A stretch of 64,000 nucleotides of DNA from Paenirhodobacter enshiensis (GTDB lineage: Bacteria; Pseudomonadota; Alphaproteobacteria; Rhodobacterales; Rhodobacteraceae). The number at the start of each line of letters is the position of its first letter. Position 1 is the first letter of the stretch. Made by a program: the position numbers and the translations under genes. The notes under the pieces are model-generated. The model made no database searches. It was not told the DNA's origin and saw only the letters and a list, made by a program, of their open reading frames with translations. This document shows positions 46,323 to 56,664 of the stretch, one piece after another. Location of the stretch: positions 271,302 to 335,301 of the forward strand of contig NZ_JFZB01000001.1 of assembly GCF_000740785.1 (NCBI RefSeq), written 5' to 3'.

Positions 46323-47612
46323 ATGCACGACATCCGCGCGATCCGCGAAAACCCCGCCCTGTTCGATGCTGCCCTCGCGCGCCGCGGGCTGGCCCCGCTG
46401 TCGCCCGAGATCCTGTCGCTCGACGAAGCGCGCCGCACCGCCATTCATCAGGCCGAGACCGCTCAGGCCGAGCAGAACGCCGCCTCGAAGCTGGTCGGCG
46501 CTGCCAAGGCCAAGGGCGACGAGGCAGAATTCGAACGCCTGCGCGCCCTCGTCGCCGAGAAGAAGGCCGAGGTCGCCAACATGCAAAGCGAGGCGAACCG
46601 CCTCGACGCCGAGCTGCGCGACCGGCTGATGGAGATCCCGAACAGCCCGCTCGACGACGTGCCCGAGGGCCCGGACGAGAGCGCCAACGTCGAGATCCAC
46701 CGCTGGGGCACGCCGCGCGCGCTGGATTTCAAGCCGCTCGAACATTACCAGCTGCCGGCGGTGCAGGGCGCGATGGACTTCGCCACGGCGGCGAAGCTGT
46801 CGGGCTCGCGCTTCGTGGTGCTGAAATCGGGCGTCGCCCGCGTGCACCGCGCACTTGCTCAGTTCATGCTGGACCTGCATGTCAACGACCACGCCCTGAC
46901 CGAGGCGATCACCCCGGTCCTCGTGCTGCCCGAGACCATGTATGGCACCGGCCAACTGCCGAAATTCGCCGAGGACAGCTATTCCACCACCAACGGTTGG
47001 TGGATGATCCCGACGGCCGAGGTGACGCTGACCAACTTCATCGCCGGCGAGACCTGGGACGAGGCGGTTCTGCCCACCCGGCTCACCGCACATACCAACT
47101 GCTTCCGCTCCGAGGCGGGTTCGGCAGGCAAGGACACCTCGGGCATGCTGCGCCAGCACCAGTTCGAGAAGGTCGAGATGGTGACGATCTGCCGCCCCGA
47201 GGATGCCATCGCCGAGCATGAGCGGATGACCAAATGCGCCGAGGACGTGCTGGAGAAGCTGAACCTGCCCTATCGCCGCATCGTGCTGTGCACCGGCGAC
47301 ATGGGCTTCGGCTCGCAGAAGACCTATGACCTCGAGGTCTGGCTGCCCGGTCAGGACACCTATCGCGAGATCTCGTCGTGCTCGACCTGCGGCCAGTTCC
47401 AGGCGCGCCGGATGAACGGCCGCTACAAGCCCGCGACGGGCGGCAAGCCCGAGTTCGTGGCGACGCTGAACGGCTCGGGCCTCGCGGTGGGGCGCTGCCT
47501 GATCGCGGTGCTGGAGAACGGCCAGGAGGCGGACGGTTCCGTCACCCTGCCCGAGGTGCTGCATCCCTATCTCGGCGGCAAGACCCGGCTGGTCGACGGC
47601 GTGCTGGTCTGA
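46323..47612 (+). CDS. serS: Seryl-tRNA synthetase
   Basis: Class II aminoacyl-tRNA synthetase charging tRNA-Ser and tRNA-Sec. The 429-aa protein has the N-terminal coiled-coil tRNA-binding arm (about residues 25-100), motif 2 ([26 protein letters not shown]) and motif 3 ([19 protein letters not shown]), with [28 protein letters not shown] between them. The ATG at 46323 follows AGAGG with an 8-base gap; a GTG three codons upstream is less likely. Confidence 0.97.
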   Translation: MHDIRAIRENPALFDAALARRGLAPLSPEILSLDEARRTAIHQAETAQAEQNAASKLVGAAKAKGDEAEFERLRALVAEKKAEVANMQSEANRLDAELRDRLMEIPNSPLDDVPEGPDESANVEIHRWGTPRALDFKPLEHYQLPAVQGAMDFATAAKLSGSRFVVLKSGVARVHRALAQFMLDLHVNDHALTEAITPVLVLPETMYGTGQLPKFAEDSYSTTNGWWMIPTAEVTLTNFIAGETWDEAVLPTRLTAHTNCFRSEAGSAGKDTSGMLRQHQFEKVEMVTICRPEDAIAEHERMTKCAEDVLEKLNLPYRRIVLCTGDMGFGSQKTYDLEVWLPGQDTYREISSCSTCGQFQARRMNGRYKPATGGKPEFVATLNGSGLAVGRCLIAVLENGQEADGSVTLPEVLHPYLGGKTRLVDGVLV

Positions 47613-47636
47613 TTGCAGTCCGTTTGGAAATGAGCA

Positions 47637-47664
47637 AAGCCCGGGCGGAAACGTCCGGGCTTTT
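47637..47664 (+). terminator. Rho-independent terminator of serS
   Basis: AAGCCCGG and CCGGGCTT pair around a 10-nt loop and end in TTTT, 24 bp after the serS stop. Confidence 0.88.
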
Positions 47665-47698
47665 CGCTGCGCGCGAGTCTCTTGTCACGACGCGCGCA

Positions 47699-47758
47699 GA
47701 GGGGCTCTGCCCCTCGCCCGTTCCGGGCTCACCCCGGGATATTTATGGAAAGCCGAAA
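47699..47758 (+). repeat. 3'-end hairpin element, copy E1 (serS side)
   Basis: After the serS terminator and in serS orientation: GAGGGGCTCTGCCCCTC, hairpin 2 GCCCG-TTC-CGGGC, TCACCCCGGGATATTT and the alternative tail ATGGAAAGCCGAAA. Hairpin 2 again has a new sequence with complete pairing. The segment 47765-47876 between E1 and E2 shows only a weak ACCCGG/CCGGGT hairpin and no gene. Confidence 0.83.
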
Positions 47759-47876
47759 AAGAGAACCCGGCCTGCGCAACGGCAGACCGGGTCTTTCGTC
47801 TTTCACGGTCATCGGCGTCCCCGCCTGTTCCGCACCCAAGAGGTAGCATCCTCAAGGTTAAGAAATCGTTTCGCCC

Positions 47877-47933
47877 TTTCGGCTTTCCATAAATATCCCG
47901 GGGGAAGCCGAAGGCGCGGGGGCAGAGCCCCCG
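47877..47933 (-). repeat. 3'-end hairpin element, copy E2 (der side)
   Basis: On the minus strand, 32 bp after the der stop: CGGGGGCTCTGCCCCCG, a short hairpin 2 (GCC-TTC-GGC), CCCCCGGGATATTT and tail ATGGAAAGCCGAAA. It shares the tail variant with its facing partner E1, so the two tails are complementary. Confidence 0.82.
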
Positions 47934-47965
47934 TCCGTCCCCACCGCGATCCCCGGCGCCGGGGA

Positions 47966-49522
47966 TCACTTCTTCGGCGGACGCTGCTTCTTCGGCGCGG
48001 TCTTCTCGACCCGCACGGTGCCCTTCGGCGCGACGCCGCCCTTGGCCTTCTCGCCCTTGCGCTCGGCCGCCTTGCGGGCCTCGACATGCTTGGTCAGCCG
48101 CGACGGGATCGACTTCTTGCGATCCTTGTAAGGGTTCTTCGCCCCCTGATCGCGGAAGGTCAGCCGGATCGGCACACCCGGCATGTCGAAATCGTTGCGC
48201 AGACCGTTCACCAGATAGCGGCCATAGCTTTCCGGCAGCTTGTCGGTATGCGTCGCCATGATGACGAAGCCCGGCGGCCGGGTCTTCACCTGGGTCATGT
48301 AGCGCAGCTTGATCCGGCGACCGCCCGGTGCCGGCGGCGGATGCGCCTCGGTCATCGCGCCGAGCCACATGTTCAGCTTGGCGGTCGAGATCCGGCGGTT
48401 CCACACCTCATAGGCGCGCATGATCGCCGCGTGCAGCCGGTCGAGCCCCTTGCCGGTCTTGGCCGAGACCGTGACCAGAGGCGCGCCGCGCAGCTGCGGC
48501 AACAGGCGCTCGAAGCTGTCGCGCAGCTCCTTCAGCTTCTCGGGCTTGTCTTCCTCGAGATCCCATTTGTTCGCCGCGACGACGACCGCGCGGCCCTCGG
48601 TCTCGGCGAAATCGGCGATGCGCAGATCCTGCACCTCGAACGGGATGTTCACGTCGAGGAGCACGACGACCACCTCGGCGAAGCGCACCGCGCGCAGGCC
48701 GTCGGCGACCGACAGCTTCTCGAGCTTGTCGTTCACCTTGCCGCGCTTGCGCATCCCGGCAGTGTCCCAGAACCGCATCGGCGTGCCCATGTAATCCATG
48801 GTCAGCGAGATCGCGTCGCGGGTGATGCCGGCCTCGGGGCCCGTCAGCAGACGGTCCTCGCCGAGGATCTTGTTGATGAGCGTCGACTTGCCGGCGTTCG
48901 GGCGGCCGATCACCGCGATCTGCAGGGGCTTCTCGCGCGTCGGAACCGGAACGACGGTCTCGTCCTCCGAGCCTTCCTCGACCTCGACATCGGTCTGCGG
49001 GACATCGGCGGCGTGACGCTCGGCGAATTCATCGGCCAGCGGGCGCAACGCCGTGTAAAGATCGTCGAGCCCCTCGCCATGCTCGGCCGAAATCCGCAGC
49101 GGTTCGCCGAGGCCGAGGCCCCAGGCCTCGATCGCACCGCCGTCGCCGGCCCGTCCCTCGGCCTTGTTGGCGGCAACGATCACATGCGCGTTCTTGCGGC
49201 GCAGGATGTCGGCGAAGATCTCGTCGGCCGGGGTGACGCCGGCGCGGGCGTCGATCAGGAACAGGCAGACATCCGCCATCTCGACCGCATGTTCGGTCAA
49301 CCGCCGCATCCGACCCTGCAGGCTGTCGTCGTCGGCGAGTTCGAGACCGGCCGAATCGATCACCACGAAGCGCAGATCGCCAAGGCGCGCATCGCCCTCG
49401 CGCAGGTCGCGGGTCACGCCGGGCTGGTCATCGACCAGCGCCAGACGCTTGCCGACCAGCCGGTTGAACAGCGTCGACTTGCCGACATTCGGACGGCCGA
49501 CGATGGCGAGGGTAAAGCTCAT
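47966..49522 (-). CDS. der: Ribosome-assembly GTPase Der (EngA)
   Basis: Double-GTPase needed for 50S subunit maturation. The 518-aa protein has two G domains: first P-loop [14 protein letters not shown] (residues 7-20) with DSAGLE and ANKAEG; second [14 protein letters not shown] (about 210) with [11 protein letters not shown] and [10 protein letters not shown]-terminal KH-like domain follows ([23 protein letters not shown]) and then a Lys-rich tail ending in KKQRPPKK. E. coli Der is 490 aa; the tail accounts for the difference. It is downstream of bamB, a conserved order. Confidence 0.97.
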   Translation of the reverse strand: MSFTLAIVGRPNVGKSTLFNRLVGKRLALVDDQPGVTRDLREGDARLGDLRFVVIDSAGLELADDDSLQGRMRRLTEHAVEMADVCLFLIDARAGVTPADEIFADILRRKNAHVIVAANKAEGRAGDGGAIEAWGLGLGEPLRISAEHGEGLDDLYTALRPLADEFAERHAADVPQTDVEVEEGSEDETVVPVPTREKPLQIAVIGRPNAGKSTLINKILGEDRLLTGPEAGITRDAISLTMDYMGTPMRFWDTAGMRKRGKVNDKLEKLSVADGLRAVRFAEVVVVLLDVNIPFEVQDLRIADFAETEGRAVVVAANKWDLEEDKPEKLKELRDSFERLLPQLRGAPLVTVSAKTGKGLDRLHAAIMRAYEVWNRRISTAKLNMWLGAMTEAHPPPAPGGRRIKLRYMTQVKTRPPGFVIMATHTDKLPESYGRYLVNGLRNDFDMPGVPIRLTFRDQGAKNPYKDRKKSIPSRLTKHVEARKAAERKGEKAKGGVAPKGTVRVEKTAPKKQRPPKK

Positions 49523-49592
49523 TTTCCGCTCCTGTGCGCCGCCGGACCGGCGGAAGCAGCCTCATTACACGGGTTTTCCGCCCGGCTCAACC

Positions 49593-50921
49593 TCAGCGAT
49601 AGGCGCGCAGCACGCCGTCGCGACTGACCAGATACAGCGTGCCGCCCGCGACGACCGGATCGGTCGAGGCGCCGCTCGGGATCACGCCCTGACTGACGAG
49701 CGCGCCGCTCACCGGATCGAACACCCGAAGCACCCCGTCCGAGGACGGCACGAACAGCCGCCCTCCGGCCAGAACCGGGCCGTAATTCACCCAGATCTCG
49801 TTCTGCTTCTTGATCTTCTCGCGCACGTATTGCGGCAGATCGACCGACCAGATCACCCGCCCGGTCACCGCATCCAGACGCTGCAGCTTGGCGTCGTCGG
49901 TGGTCATGAACAGCGCCCCGCCCGCGACCTGCACCGGCGAGGTCGGCCCCGACTGCGCCGTCCACAGCATGGTTCCGCTGCCCAGATCGAAGGCCGAAAG
50001 CTTGCCCGCCGAGGAACCGGCATAAACCACATTGCCCGCCACGACCGGCTCGCCGGTCAGATCCTGCACCTGCGAATAGCCGCGACCGACGCGCCGTCCG
50101 GCGACATTCGCCTGCCACAGCCCGATGCCGCCCTGACGCATCGCCGCCAGCATCTCGCCGGTGGCGAAGGGGAAGATCACCGCGCGCCCGGCCACCACCG
50201 GGGCCGAGGCCCCCCCCATCCCCGCCGGGGCCGGCGCCGCATCGAGCTGCCACAACACCTTGCCGTCCGAGGTCTGGATGGCCCAGGCCGAGGCATCGCG
50301 CGCCACCACATAGACCACGCCATCCGCGACCGTCGGCGCGCCGCCGATCCCGGCATCGAAGCGCTGACGCCAGATCACCGCCCCCGTGCGCGCATCGAGC
50401 GCCACCAGCTCGCCATAAGTCGAGGTCACGTAGAGCCGGCCGCCGTCATAAGCGAGGCCCGAGCCCGTCGCGTCGTCGGCGCGGTCTCCGGCCGGGGTGA
50501 TGCTGGCCTGCCAGATCCGGGCACCGTTCGCCGCCGCCGTCGCGGTCACCAGACCGCGGCTGTCGAGAGTGAACACCTGGCCCGCCGCGACGACGGGTTC
50601 GGCCACCAGCCGATAGCGATAGCTGTCGCCCTGACCGATCGGCGCTTCCCAGACCTGCGTCACCCCAGCCCCGAGCGCGGGGTTCACCAGCAGATGCTGC
50701 GCATCGCCGGCGCGCTGCGGCCAGTCGGCATTGGCCTGCGGCTTCGGCAGGGAAATCGGGCGCGCGACATTCTCGGGCCCGGGGACCGAGGCCCCCTCGA
50801 TCACGTCGCGCGGGTCGATCCGCGTGCCTTGCAGAATTTCTTCCTTCTGGCAGCCCGCCAGCAGCGCTACCGAGCCCAAAACCGTGCCCGCAAGGGCCAT
50901 TCCCCGGATCAGATTCACCAC
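49593..50921 (-). CDS. bamB: Outer-membrane assembly lipoprotein BamB (PQQ-like beta-propeller)
   Basis: Lipoprotein of the BAM complex that inserts outer-membrane proteins. The 442-aa protein starts at a GTG, has a lipoprotein signal VNLIRGMALAGTVLGSVALLAGC with the lipobox, and then repeated beta-propeller blades of the type VWAIQTSDGKVLWQLD, LSAFDLGSGTMLWTA and RLDAVTGRVIWSV. The region before the propeller (about residues 25-70) is longer than in E. coli BamB. Its position between a YfgM-like TPR gene and der reproduces the E. coli order, which supports the call. Confidence 0.9.
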   Translation of the reverse strand: MVNLIRGMALAGTVLGSVALLAGCQKEEILQGTRIDPRDVIEGASVPGPENVARPISLPKPQANADWPQRAGDAQHLLVNPALGAGVTQVWEAPIGQGDSYRYRLVAEPVVAAGQVFTLDSRGLVTATAAANGARIWQASITPAGDRADDATGSGLAYDGGRLYVTSTYGELVALDARTGAVIWRQRFDAGIGGAPTVADGVVYVVARDASAWAIQTSDGKVLWQLDAAPAPAGMGGASAPVVAGRAVIFPFATGEMLAAMRQGGIGLWQANVAGRRVGRGYSQVQDLTGEPVVAGNVVYAGSSAGKLSAFDLGSGTMLWTAQSGPTSPVQVAGGALFMTTDDAKLQRLDAVTGRVIWSVDLPQYVREKIKKQNEIWVNYGPVLAGGRLFVPSSDGVLRVFDPVSGALVSQGVIPSGASTDPVVAGGTLYLVSRDGVLRAYR

Positions 50922-50984
50922 TGCATTCGTCTCCCTGCCCGGTTCGGGCTTCGCGGGCGCCCGGCGGGGCGCCGATGACTCGGT

Positions 50985-51650
50985 CTATTGTCCAACGGCG
51001 AGCGAGGACATCTTCGGCGGCTCGCCGCCAAGGGCCACGATCAGCTCGTTCGCACGCTGTTGCAGACCCGGCGTCAGCCCGGGCTCCGCCAGAATTTCCT
51101 GTGCCTTCGCGATGGCGCCGGCGGTGTCTCCGGCCGCGATCAGCGCCACGGCCTGCCGCTCCATCGCGAGCGGCCGATAGGGCGCACCGGGAGCTGCCAG
51201 ACGGTCGAGAAGCGCCGTGCGGGCATCGGCGGACATCGCATCGCCGGGCAACATCGCCGCCTTCAACCCGGCCAGGTCGCGCAGGCTTTTCGGCAGGGAG
51301 GCATCGTCCATCACCGGCTTCAGTGCGGCGTAAGCCTCGGCGGGGCGGTCGGCCTCGGCCAGCGCCGCGGCCTCGGACATGCGCGCAAGCGCCTGCTGCG
51401 AGCCGCTCGCCGTCACCGCTTTCAGCGCCGCCGCCGGATCGTCCGCCTTCAGCCCGGCGAGGATCTTGTCGCCGAACGCCTGAGCCCCGCTCTGGACCGA
51501 GTATTTCTGCCACTCGAACCAGCTCGCGCCACCGACGATGCCGATCACCGCCAGGATGCCGATCCAGCCATAGCGGCGCATGTAGCCGAACAGCCGGTCG
51601 CGGCGGACCTCATCGGTGACTTCATTGATGAAGCTGTCGCTCTGGGTCAC
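50985..51650 (-). CDS. YfgM-like membrane-anchored TPR protein
   Basis: 221-aa protein of the YfgM / tetratricopeptide-like (DUF2133) family, a periplasmic chaperone partner of the Sec translocon in E. coli. One membrane helix near residues 28-45 (YGWIGILAVIGIVGGASWF) follows a short cytosolic end (SFINEVTDEVRRDRLFGYMRR). The periplasmic part is Ala-rich, with TPR-like helices. The GTG at the end of 51650 has AAGGAG seven bases upstream; an ATG six codons earlier lacks a ribosome site. It heads the yfgM-bamB-der run. Confidence 0.85.
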   Translation of the reverse strand: MTQSDSFINEVTDEVRRDRLFGYMRRYGWIGILAVIGIVGGASWFEWQKYSVQSGAQAFGDKILAGLKADDPAAALKAVTASGSQQALARMSEAAALAEADRPAEAYAALKPVMDDASLPKSLRDLAGLKAAMLPGDAMSADARTALLDRLAAPGAPYRPLAMERQAVALIAAGDTAGAIAKAQEILAEPGLTPGLQQRANELIVALGGEPPKMSSLAVGQ

Positions 51651-51820
51651 GGTCCCGCTCCTTGCCATTCGCGTCGTCAAGGCGTTTTCTACACGCAAGC
51701 CGGCGGGGGGGACAAGGCTGCGCATCGCACCTTGCCCCTTCCCCCGGCAAGGAGCCGCCACGTTCGCGCGATCAGCGCCGGTCCGGGGCCAGATCCGGAC
51801 CCCCGAACCGGGACTGCGCG

Positions 51821-53647
51821 TCAGTCCAGATCCTCGGCCTGCTGCGCCGCCCACATCGCGGCATAGCGACCGCCCTTCGCCAGAAGCTCGTCATGCCGGC
51901 CCTGCTCGGCGATCTGGCCCTTTTGCAGCACCACGATGCAATCGGCATCCGCGATGGTCGACAGCCGGTGCGCGATGGTGATGACGGTGCGCCCCTCGCC
52001 CATCGCGCGCAGGCTGTCCTGAATGTCGCGCTCGGTCTGGGTGTCGAGGGCCGAGGTCGCTTCGTCGAGGAGCAGGATCGGCGGGTTCTTCAGCAGCGTG
52101 CGCGCGATGCCCACGCGCTGCTTCTCGCCGCCCGAGAGCTTCAGCCCGCGCTCGCCCACGGTGGTGTCATAGCCCTCGGGCAGCGACATCACGAAGTCAT
52201 GGATCTTCGCGGCTTTGGCGGCGGCGATCACCTCGTCCTCGGTCGCGCCGTCGCGGCCATAGGCGATGTTGTAGCGGATCGTGTCGTTGAACAGCACGGT
52301 GTCTTGCGGCACAACGCCGATGGCGTCGTGCAGGCTGTCCTGCGTCACGTCGCGCAGGTCCTGCCCGTCGATGCGGATCGCGCCCGCGGTCACGTCGTAG
52401 AAGCGAAACAGCAGCCGCCCGATGGTCGATTTGCCCGACCCCGACGAGCCGACCAGCGCCAGCGTATGCCCGGCCGGGATGGTCAGCGACACGTCGCGCA
52501 GGATCGGACGCTCGGCGGTATAGCCGAAGCCGACGTGATCGAGCACCACCTCGCCCCCCGTCACCTTCAGCGGCCTTGCATCGGCACGGTCGCTGATCTC
52601 GGCCGGCTGGTCGAGCAGGTCGAACATCTCGCCCATGTCGACGAGCGCCTGACGGATCTCGCGGTAGACCGTGCCGAGGAAGCCGAGCGGCAGGGTGATC
52701 TGGATCATGTAGGCCTGAACCATGACGAAATCGCCCACGGTCAGCTTGCCGGACTGCACTTCCATCGCCGCCATCACCATGACCACGACGAGACCGGCGG
52801 TGATGATCAGCCCCTGACCGAAGTTCAGGAAGGCGAGGCTTTGCCCGGTGCGCACCGCGGCGGATTCGTAAACCTGCATCGACTCGTCATAGCGCCGTGC
52901 CTCGCGCGCCTCGGCGCCGAAATACTTGACGGTCTCGAAGTTCAGCAGGCTGTCGATGGCCTTCTGGTTGGCGGCGGTGTCGGCCTCGTTCATCCGGCGC
53001 CGGATCGCCACGCGCCATTCGGTGACCTTGAAGGTGAACCAGACGTAAAGCCAGATCGTCACCACCACGGCGAGCGCATAGCGCCAGTCGAACACCCAGG
53101 CGAAGATGATCGTCACCAGGCTGAGTTCGAGGATCAGCGGCCCGACCGAGAACAGCATGAAGCGCAACAGGAACTCGACGCCCTTCACGCCACGCTCGAT
53201 GATGCGGCTCAGCCCGCCGGTGCGGCGGGTGATGTGGTAGCGCATCGACAGCGCGTGCATGTGGCGGAAGGTGCGCAGGGCGAGCTTGCGCAACGCGCGC
53301 TGCGCCACCCGCACGAAGACCGCATCGCGCAATTCACCGAACGCGACCGAGGCGAGGCGCGCCAGCCCATAGGCGACCGTCAGTCCGACAGCCCCCACAC
53401 CGATCGCCCAGCCGTCGCCGCGCCCCTGGCCTGCGAGCGCATCGACCGCCGCCTTGTAGACGAAGGGCGTCATCACCGAGATCGCCTTCGCCGCGATCAG
53501 CAGCAGCATCGCCAGAACGACGCGTTGCTTCGCCCAGTTCTCGCCCTTCGGCCAGAGGCTCGGCAGCACGGCGCGCAGGGTGCGGATGTTGCGGGCGCGA
53601 TCTTCGGCGGTCATCGGGCCGGATTGCGTGATCTGAGAGGGCGGCAT
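51821..53647 (-). CDS. Atm1-type ABC exporter (permease fused to ATPase)
   Basis: 608-aa half-transporter with six membrane helices, then the nucleotide-binding domain: Walker A VGSSGSGKST, Q loop VVPQDTVLF, signature LSGGEKQRVGIART, Walker B ILLLDEATSALD and H-loop IAHRLST. The membrane part contains RRTGGLSRIIERGVKGVEFLL and NFETVKYFGAE, characteristic of the Atm1/HMT1 branch, which exports glutathione-linked sulfur or metal conjugates. The ATG at 53647 follows AAGGTG; a longer ATG start 17 codons upstream lacks a ribosome site. The exact cargo is inferred only from family. Confidence 0.92.
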   Translation of the reverse strand: MPPSQITQSGPMTAEDRARNIRTLRAVLPSLWPKGENWAKQRVVLAMLLLIAAKAISVMTPFVYKAAVDALAGQGRGDGWAIGVGAVGLTVAYGLARLASVAFGELRDAVFVRVAQRALRKLALRTFRHMHALSMRYHITRRTGGLSRIIERGVKGVEFLLRFMLFSVGPLILELSLVTIIFAWVFDWRYALAVVVTIWLYVWFTFKVTEWRVAIRRRMNEADTAANQKAIDSLLNFETVKYFGAEAREARRYDESMQVYESAAVRTGQSLAFLNFGQGLIITAGLVVVMVMAAMEVQSGKLTVGDFVMVQAYMIQITLPLGFLGTVYREIRQALVDMGEMFDLLDQPAEISDRADARPLKVTGGEVVLDHVGFGYTAERPILRDVSLTIPAGHTLALVGSSGSGKSTIGRLLFRFYDVTAGAIRIDGQDLRDVTQDSLHDAIGVVPQDTVLFNDTIRYNIAYGRDGATEDEVIAAAKAAKIHDFVMSLPEGYDTTVGERGLKLSGGEKQRVGIARTLLKNPPILLLDEATSALDTQTERDIQDSLRAMGEGRTVITIAHRLSTIADADCIVVLQKGQIAEQGRHDELLAKGGRYAAMWAAQQAEDLD

Positions 53648-53787
53648 CGCACACCTTGATCGCGCCCCGCGAAGGGCGCGCCTTTCGTCTTCGGACATAT
53701 TGGCAGGCCGCGGCTGTGGCCCCGGCCGGGCTTACCTAAGGCTTTCCGGCCCGGAGTCCAGCCCCCGAAAGTCTGCCCGCGCTGCCT

Positions 53788-54978
53788 CTACTGCGGGACG
53801 GTGAACACCTGACCGGGATAGATCAGATCGGGATCGCGGATCTGGGCCTTGTTGGCCTCGAACACCCGCACGTAAAGCAGCGGATCGCCATAGGCCGCGC
53901 GCGCGATGGCCCACAGCGTCGCCCCCTTCTCGATGCGGATGACGCGGGTCTTCGGTCCCTCCGTTCCCGCCGCCGCGGTGAGCGTGGCGGGGGCGCCAAC
54001 CCCGGCGAAGCTCTGCTCGGCCCGGCCCAGAACCTTGCCCTGCGGATCGAGCGCATCGACGCGCAGCGTGTGATCGCCCGCCCCCGGCGCAGGCAGCGCC
54101 ATGCGCCAGCCGCCATCGGCCCCGGGCGAGACCAGCCCGAATTCGGTATTGTCGACATAGGCGCGCAGCACCGTTCCCGCCGGCGCACCGCGGCCCGAGA
54201 TTTCCACCCGTCCGGTCGCGTCGAAAGACAGCGTGTCGATTGCCAGACTGTCGGAGGCCGGTGCCAGAACCCGCGCGCCATCGGCGTCGGCGATGACCGG
54301 ACGCGCCGCCATGTCGCGGGCGGCATCGGCCTCGGCCGTGGCCTGTTCCGGGCTCGCGCCGGCGGCGGCGGCCGCAGCGGCGGCAGCTTCGGGGGCGGCG
54401 GCAACGGTCAGGCTTTGCGCCGAAAGCCGCGCGATGCCATCGGCGCCGGTGACCCGCACCTGCAACTGCCGCGCGACGGCCGAGGGCGCGGCAGTGGAAA
54501 GCGACACGAAACTGCCATCCGCGCCGGCCGTCACGGTATCGACCGTGGCGCCGTCGATCAGCACTTCGACCCGGGCACCGGGCTCCGCCCGGCCGGCCAG
54601 CGTGACCGACCCGTCCGGCGCCGAGCGCAGCAGATCGAAGCTGACGATGTCAGCAGCGGGCGGGGTCTGCACCGCAGGTTCCGGCGCGGCGGCAGGCGAA
54701 GGCGTCGCGGCCGGCACGGGAACCGGAGCACTGACCGAAACCGGAGCCGGCACCTTCATCGCCCAATAGCCGAACACCGCCAGCACCAGCGCCACGCCCG
54801 CGAGACCGCCGATCAGCGCGCCGCGGCGAGGCGCCGCGCCACCCCCGGCAGCCAGCGGCGGCGCGGCGGAAAGCGTCTTTCCCGCATCGGCCATGGCTTC
54901 GATCTCTGCGGCCTTGCCGATATCGCCGACCTTGCCCGCCTCCGGCGTCCGAGCGCCGGCCGCTTCACCCTGTTCCAT
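53788..54978 (-). CDS. Membrane-anchored LysM-domain protein
   Basis: 396-aa protein with a polar cytosolic start, one membrane helix (LIGGLAGVALVLAVFGYWAM, about residues 53-72), a long Pro/Ala-rich periplasmic part with two bacterial Ig-like strand sets (VTLAGRAEPGARVEVLIDGATVDTVTAGADGSF; VEISGRGAPAGTVLRAYVDNTEFG), and a C-terminal LysM domain (RIEKGATLWAIARAAYGD ... IYPGQVFTVPQ) that should bind peptidoglycan. Function is likely structural or regulatory at the cell wall. It stands alone. Confidence 0.88.
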   Translation of the reverse strand: MEQGEAAGARTPEAGKVGDIGKAAEIEAMADAGKTLSAAPPLAAGGGAAPRRGALIGGLAGVALVLAVFGYWAMKVPAPVSVSAPVPVPAATPSPAAAPEPAVQTPPAADIVSFDLLRSAPDGSVTLAGRAEPGARVEVLIDGATVDTVTAGADGSFVSLSTAAPSAVARQLQVRVTGADGIARLSAQSLTVAAAPEAAAAAAAAAGASPEQATAEADAARDMAARPVIADADGARVLAPASDSLAIDTLSFDATGRVEISGRGAPAGTVLRAYVDNTEFGLVSPGADGGWRMALPAPGAGDHTLRVDALDPQGKVLGRAEQSFAGVGAPATLTAAAGTEGPKTRVIRIEKGATLWAIARAAYGDPLLYVRVFEANKAQIRDPDLIYPGQVFTVPQ

Positions 54979-55156
54979 CCGTGTCCCTTTCCGCAGGCCC
55001 TTTTTTCCGGGTCCGTTCGCCGCGGTCTCTCGCCGCCTTGAGCAGCCCCATCTGACCCGGTATCACGGCACAAAGCAACTCCCCCCACGCGCCCCTGTCG
55101 CCCGCCCGGAGAGCTGCCAGTCGCGCCCCGGCGCGCCCATTCACGAAAGGTTTCCG

Positions 55157-55714
55157 ATGTCCCTCCCCGCTCATTCGATCTGCGTATTCTGCGGCTCGCG
55201 CCCCGGTGCGCGCCCGGCCTACATGCAGGCCGCCCATGACACCGGCGCGATGCTGGCGCGCAACGGCTGGCAGCTGGTCTACGGGGCAGGCGATGTCGGG
55301 CTGATGGGCGAGGTCGCCCGCACCGCGCAGGCCGAGGGCGGGCGCACCTTCGGCGTGATCCCCGAACACCTGTTCCCGCGTGAGGTCGGCAAGCGCGACC
55401 TGTCGACCTTCGTCGTCACCGAGACGATGCACGAGCGCAAGAAGGTCATGTTCATGAACTGCGACGCCATCGTGATGCTGCCGGGCGGCGCGGGCTCGCT
55501 CGACGAGTTCTTCGAGGTGCTGACCTGGCGCCAGATCGGGCTGCACACGAAACCGATCCTGCTGCTCGATACCGAGGGCTACTGGAACCCGCTGCTCGCG
55601 CTGATCGGGCACATGGTCGACGAGGCCTTCGCTGCGCCGAGCCTGCGCGATTTCGTCACCCCCGTCGCCGATGTCGCGGCGCTGGAAACCGCGCTGAAGA
55701 CCGCCTTCGCCTGA
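55157..55714 (+). CDS. LOG-family nucleotide 5'-monophosphate phosphoribohydrolase
   Basis: 185-aa member of the TIGR00730/LOG (Lonely guy) family, which hydrolyses cytokinin-type or purine nucleotide monophosphates to base and ribose 5-phosphate. The fold signatures are ICVFCGSRPG at the N-terminus, LVYGAGDVGLMGEVA, the catalytic-region MHERKKVMF with Arg/Lys, and PGGAGSLDEFFEVLTWRQ. It acts as a cytosolic dimer. The ATG at 55157 has AAAGG upstream; the frame is open further 5' without similarity. Confidence 0.92.
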   Translation: MSLPAHSICVFCGSRPGARPAYMQAAHDTGAMLARNGWQLVYGAGDVGLMGEVARTAQAEGGRTFGVIPEHLFPREVGKRDLSTFVVTETMHERKKVMFMNCDAIVMLPGGAGSLDEFFEVLTWRQIGLHTKPILLLDTEGYWNPLLALIGHMVDEAFAAPSLRDFVTPVADVAALETALKTAFA

Positions 55715-55731
55715 AGGCGGCGGGCCGGGGC

Positions 55732-56631
55732 TCAGCCCCGGCTTTCGGCCCGCGAGCGGCGCAGCCCGGCCACGGTGTAGACCGCGAGCGCGATCCAGAT
55801 CAGCGGGAACGCGACCACATGGGCGTGCAGCAAGGGCTCGCCGAAGACCAGCACCGCGACGAGCAACTGCAGCGTCGGGTTAAGGTAAAAGCCGATGCCC
55901 ATCGTGCTCAGTTTCACCTTCTGCGCGGCATAGGAGAACAGCAGCAGCGGCACCCCGCTGAGCGGGCCCGACAGCGGCAACAGCAGCGTCGCGCGCAGAT
56001 CATGGCCGAACACGCCCTTGCCGCCCGGAAGACCCCAGCCGAATTCCCATGCCAGAAGGAACACCAGCGCGATCGGGGCGAGCAGTGCCACCTCGGCCGT
56101 GACCGAGACCAGCGACGGGATCGCCAGCCCCTTCTTGAACACGCCATACAGGCTGAAGCTGAGTGCGAGGCTCAGCGCCACCCAGGGCGCCGAACCGATC
56201 TCGACCGTCATATAGGCGACCGCCACCGCCGCGAGCGTCAGCGCCGCGACCTGCGCCCGGCTCAGCCGCTCGTGGAACAGCGTCACCCCGAAGGCCACCG
56301 AGACCAGCGGCAGGATGAAATAACCGAGGCTCGCATCGACCGCATGGCCCGACTGCTCGGCCCAGATGAACACCACCCAGTTGATCGACACCGCCAGCGC
56401 CGCCAGCGCGACCAGCGCGAAGGTGCGCGTTTCCAGCACCACCGCGCGCAGCCCCGCAAGGCCGCCCTGAACCGCCAGAACGGCGCCGAGGAACACCACC
56501 GACCAGACCGTGCGGTGGGCGAGGATCTCGAACGCCGGCACATCCGACAGCGCCTTGTAATAGATCCCCGACAGCCCCCAGATCGCGCAGGAAGCCAGGA
56601 GCGCCCAGAACCCCTTGACCGAATCGCTCAT
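55732..56631 (-). CDS. rarD: RarD-type EamA transporter
   Basis: 299-aa drug/metabolite transporter of the EamA family with about ten membrane helices. The N-terminus KGFWALLASCAIWGLSGIYYKALSDVPAFEILAHRTVWSVVFL is the RarD signature (linked to chloramphenicol sensitivity in E. coli). Later blocks NWVVFIWAEQSGHAVDASLGYFILPL and MGIGFYLNPTLQLLVAVLVFGEPL also match. The substrate is unknown. It is convergent with the LOG gene and downstream of sodB behind a terminator. Confidence 0.92.
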   Translation of the reverse strand: MSDSVKGFWALLASCAIWGLSGIYYKALSDVPAFEILAHRTVWSVVFLGAVLAVQGGLAGLRAVVLETRTFALVALAALAVSINWVVFIWAEQSGHAVDASLGYFILPLVSVAFGVTLFHERLSRAQVAALTLAAVAVAYMTVEIGSAPWVALSLALSFSLYGVFKKGLAIPSLVSVTAEVALLAPIALVFLLAWEFGWGLPGGKGVFGHDLRATLLLPLSGPLSGVPLLLFSYAAQKVKLSTMGIGFYLNPTLQLLVAVLVFGEPLLHAHVVAFPLIWIALAVYTVAGLRRSRAESRG

Positions 56632-56664
56632 CGCGCACCGCCCGTTCCGTTGACCGCAAAAATG

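Noticed and set aside
47765..47876. Possible small gene or RNA between elements E1 and E2
   Set aside because: Only a weak ACCCGG/CCGGGT hairpin is present; no open frame with a ribosome site and no promoter was seen.
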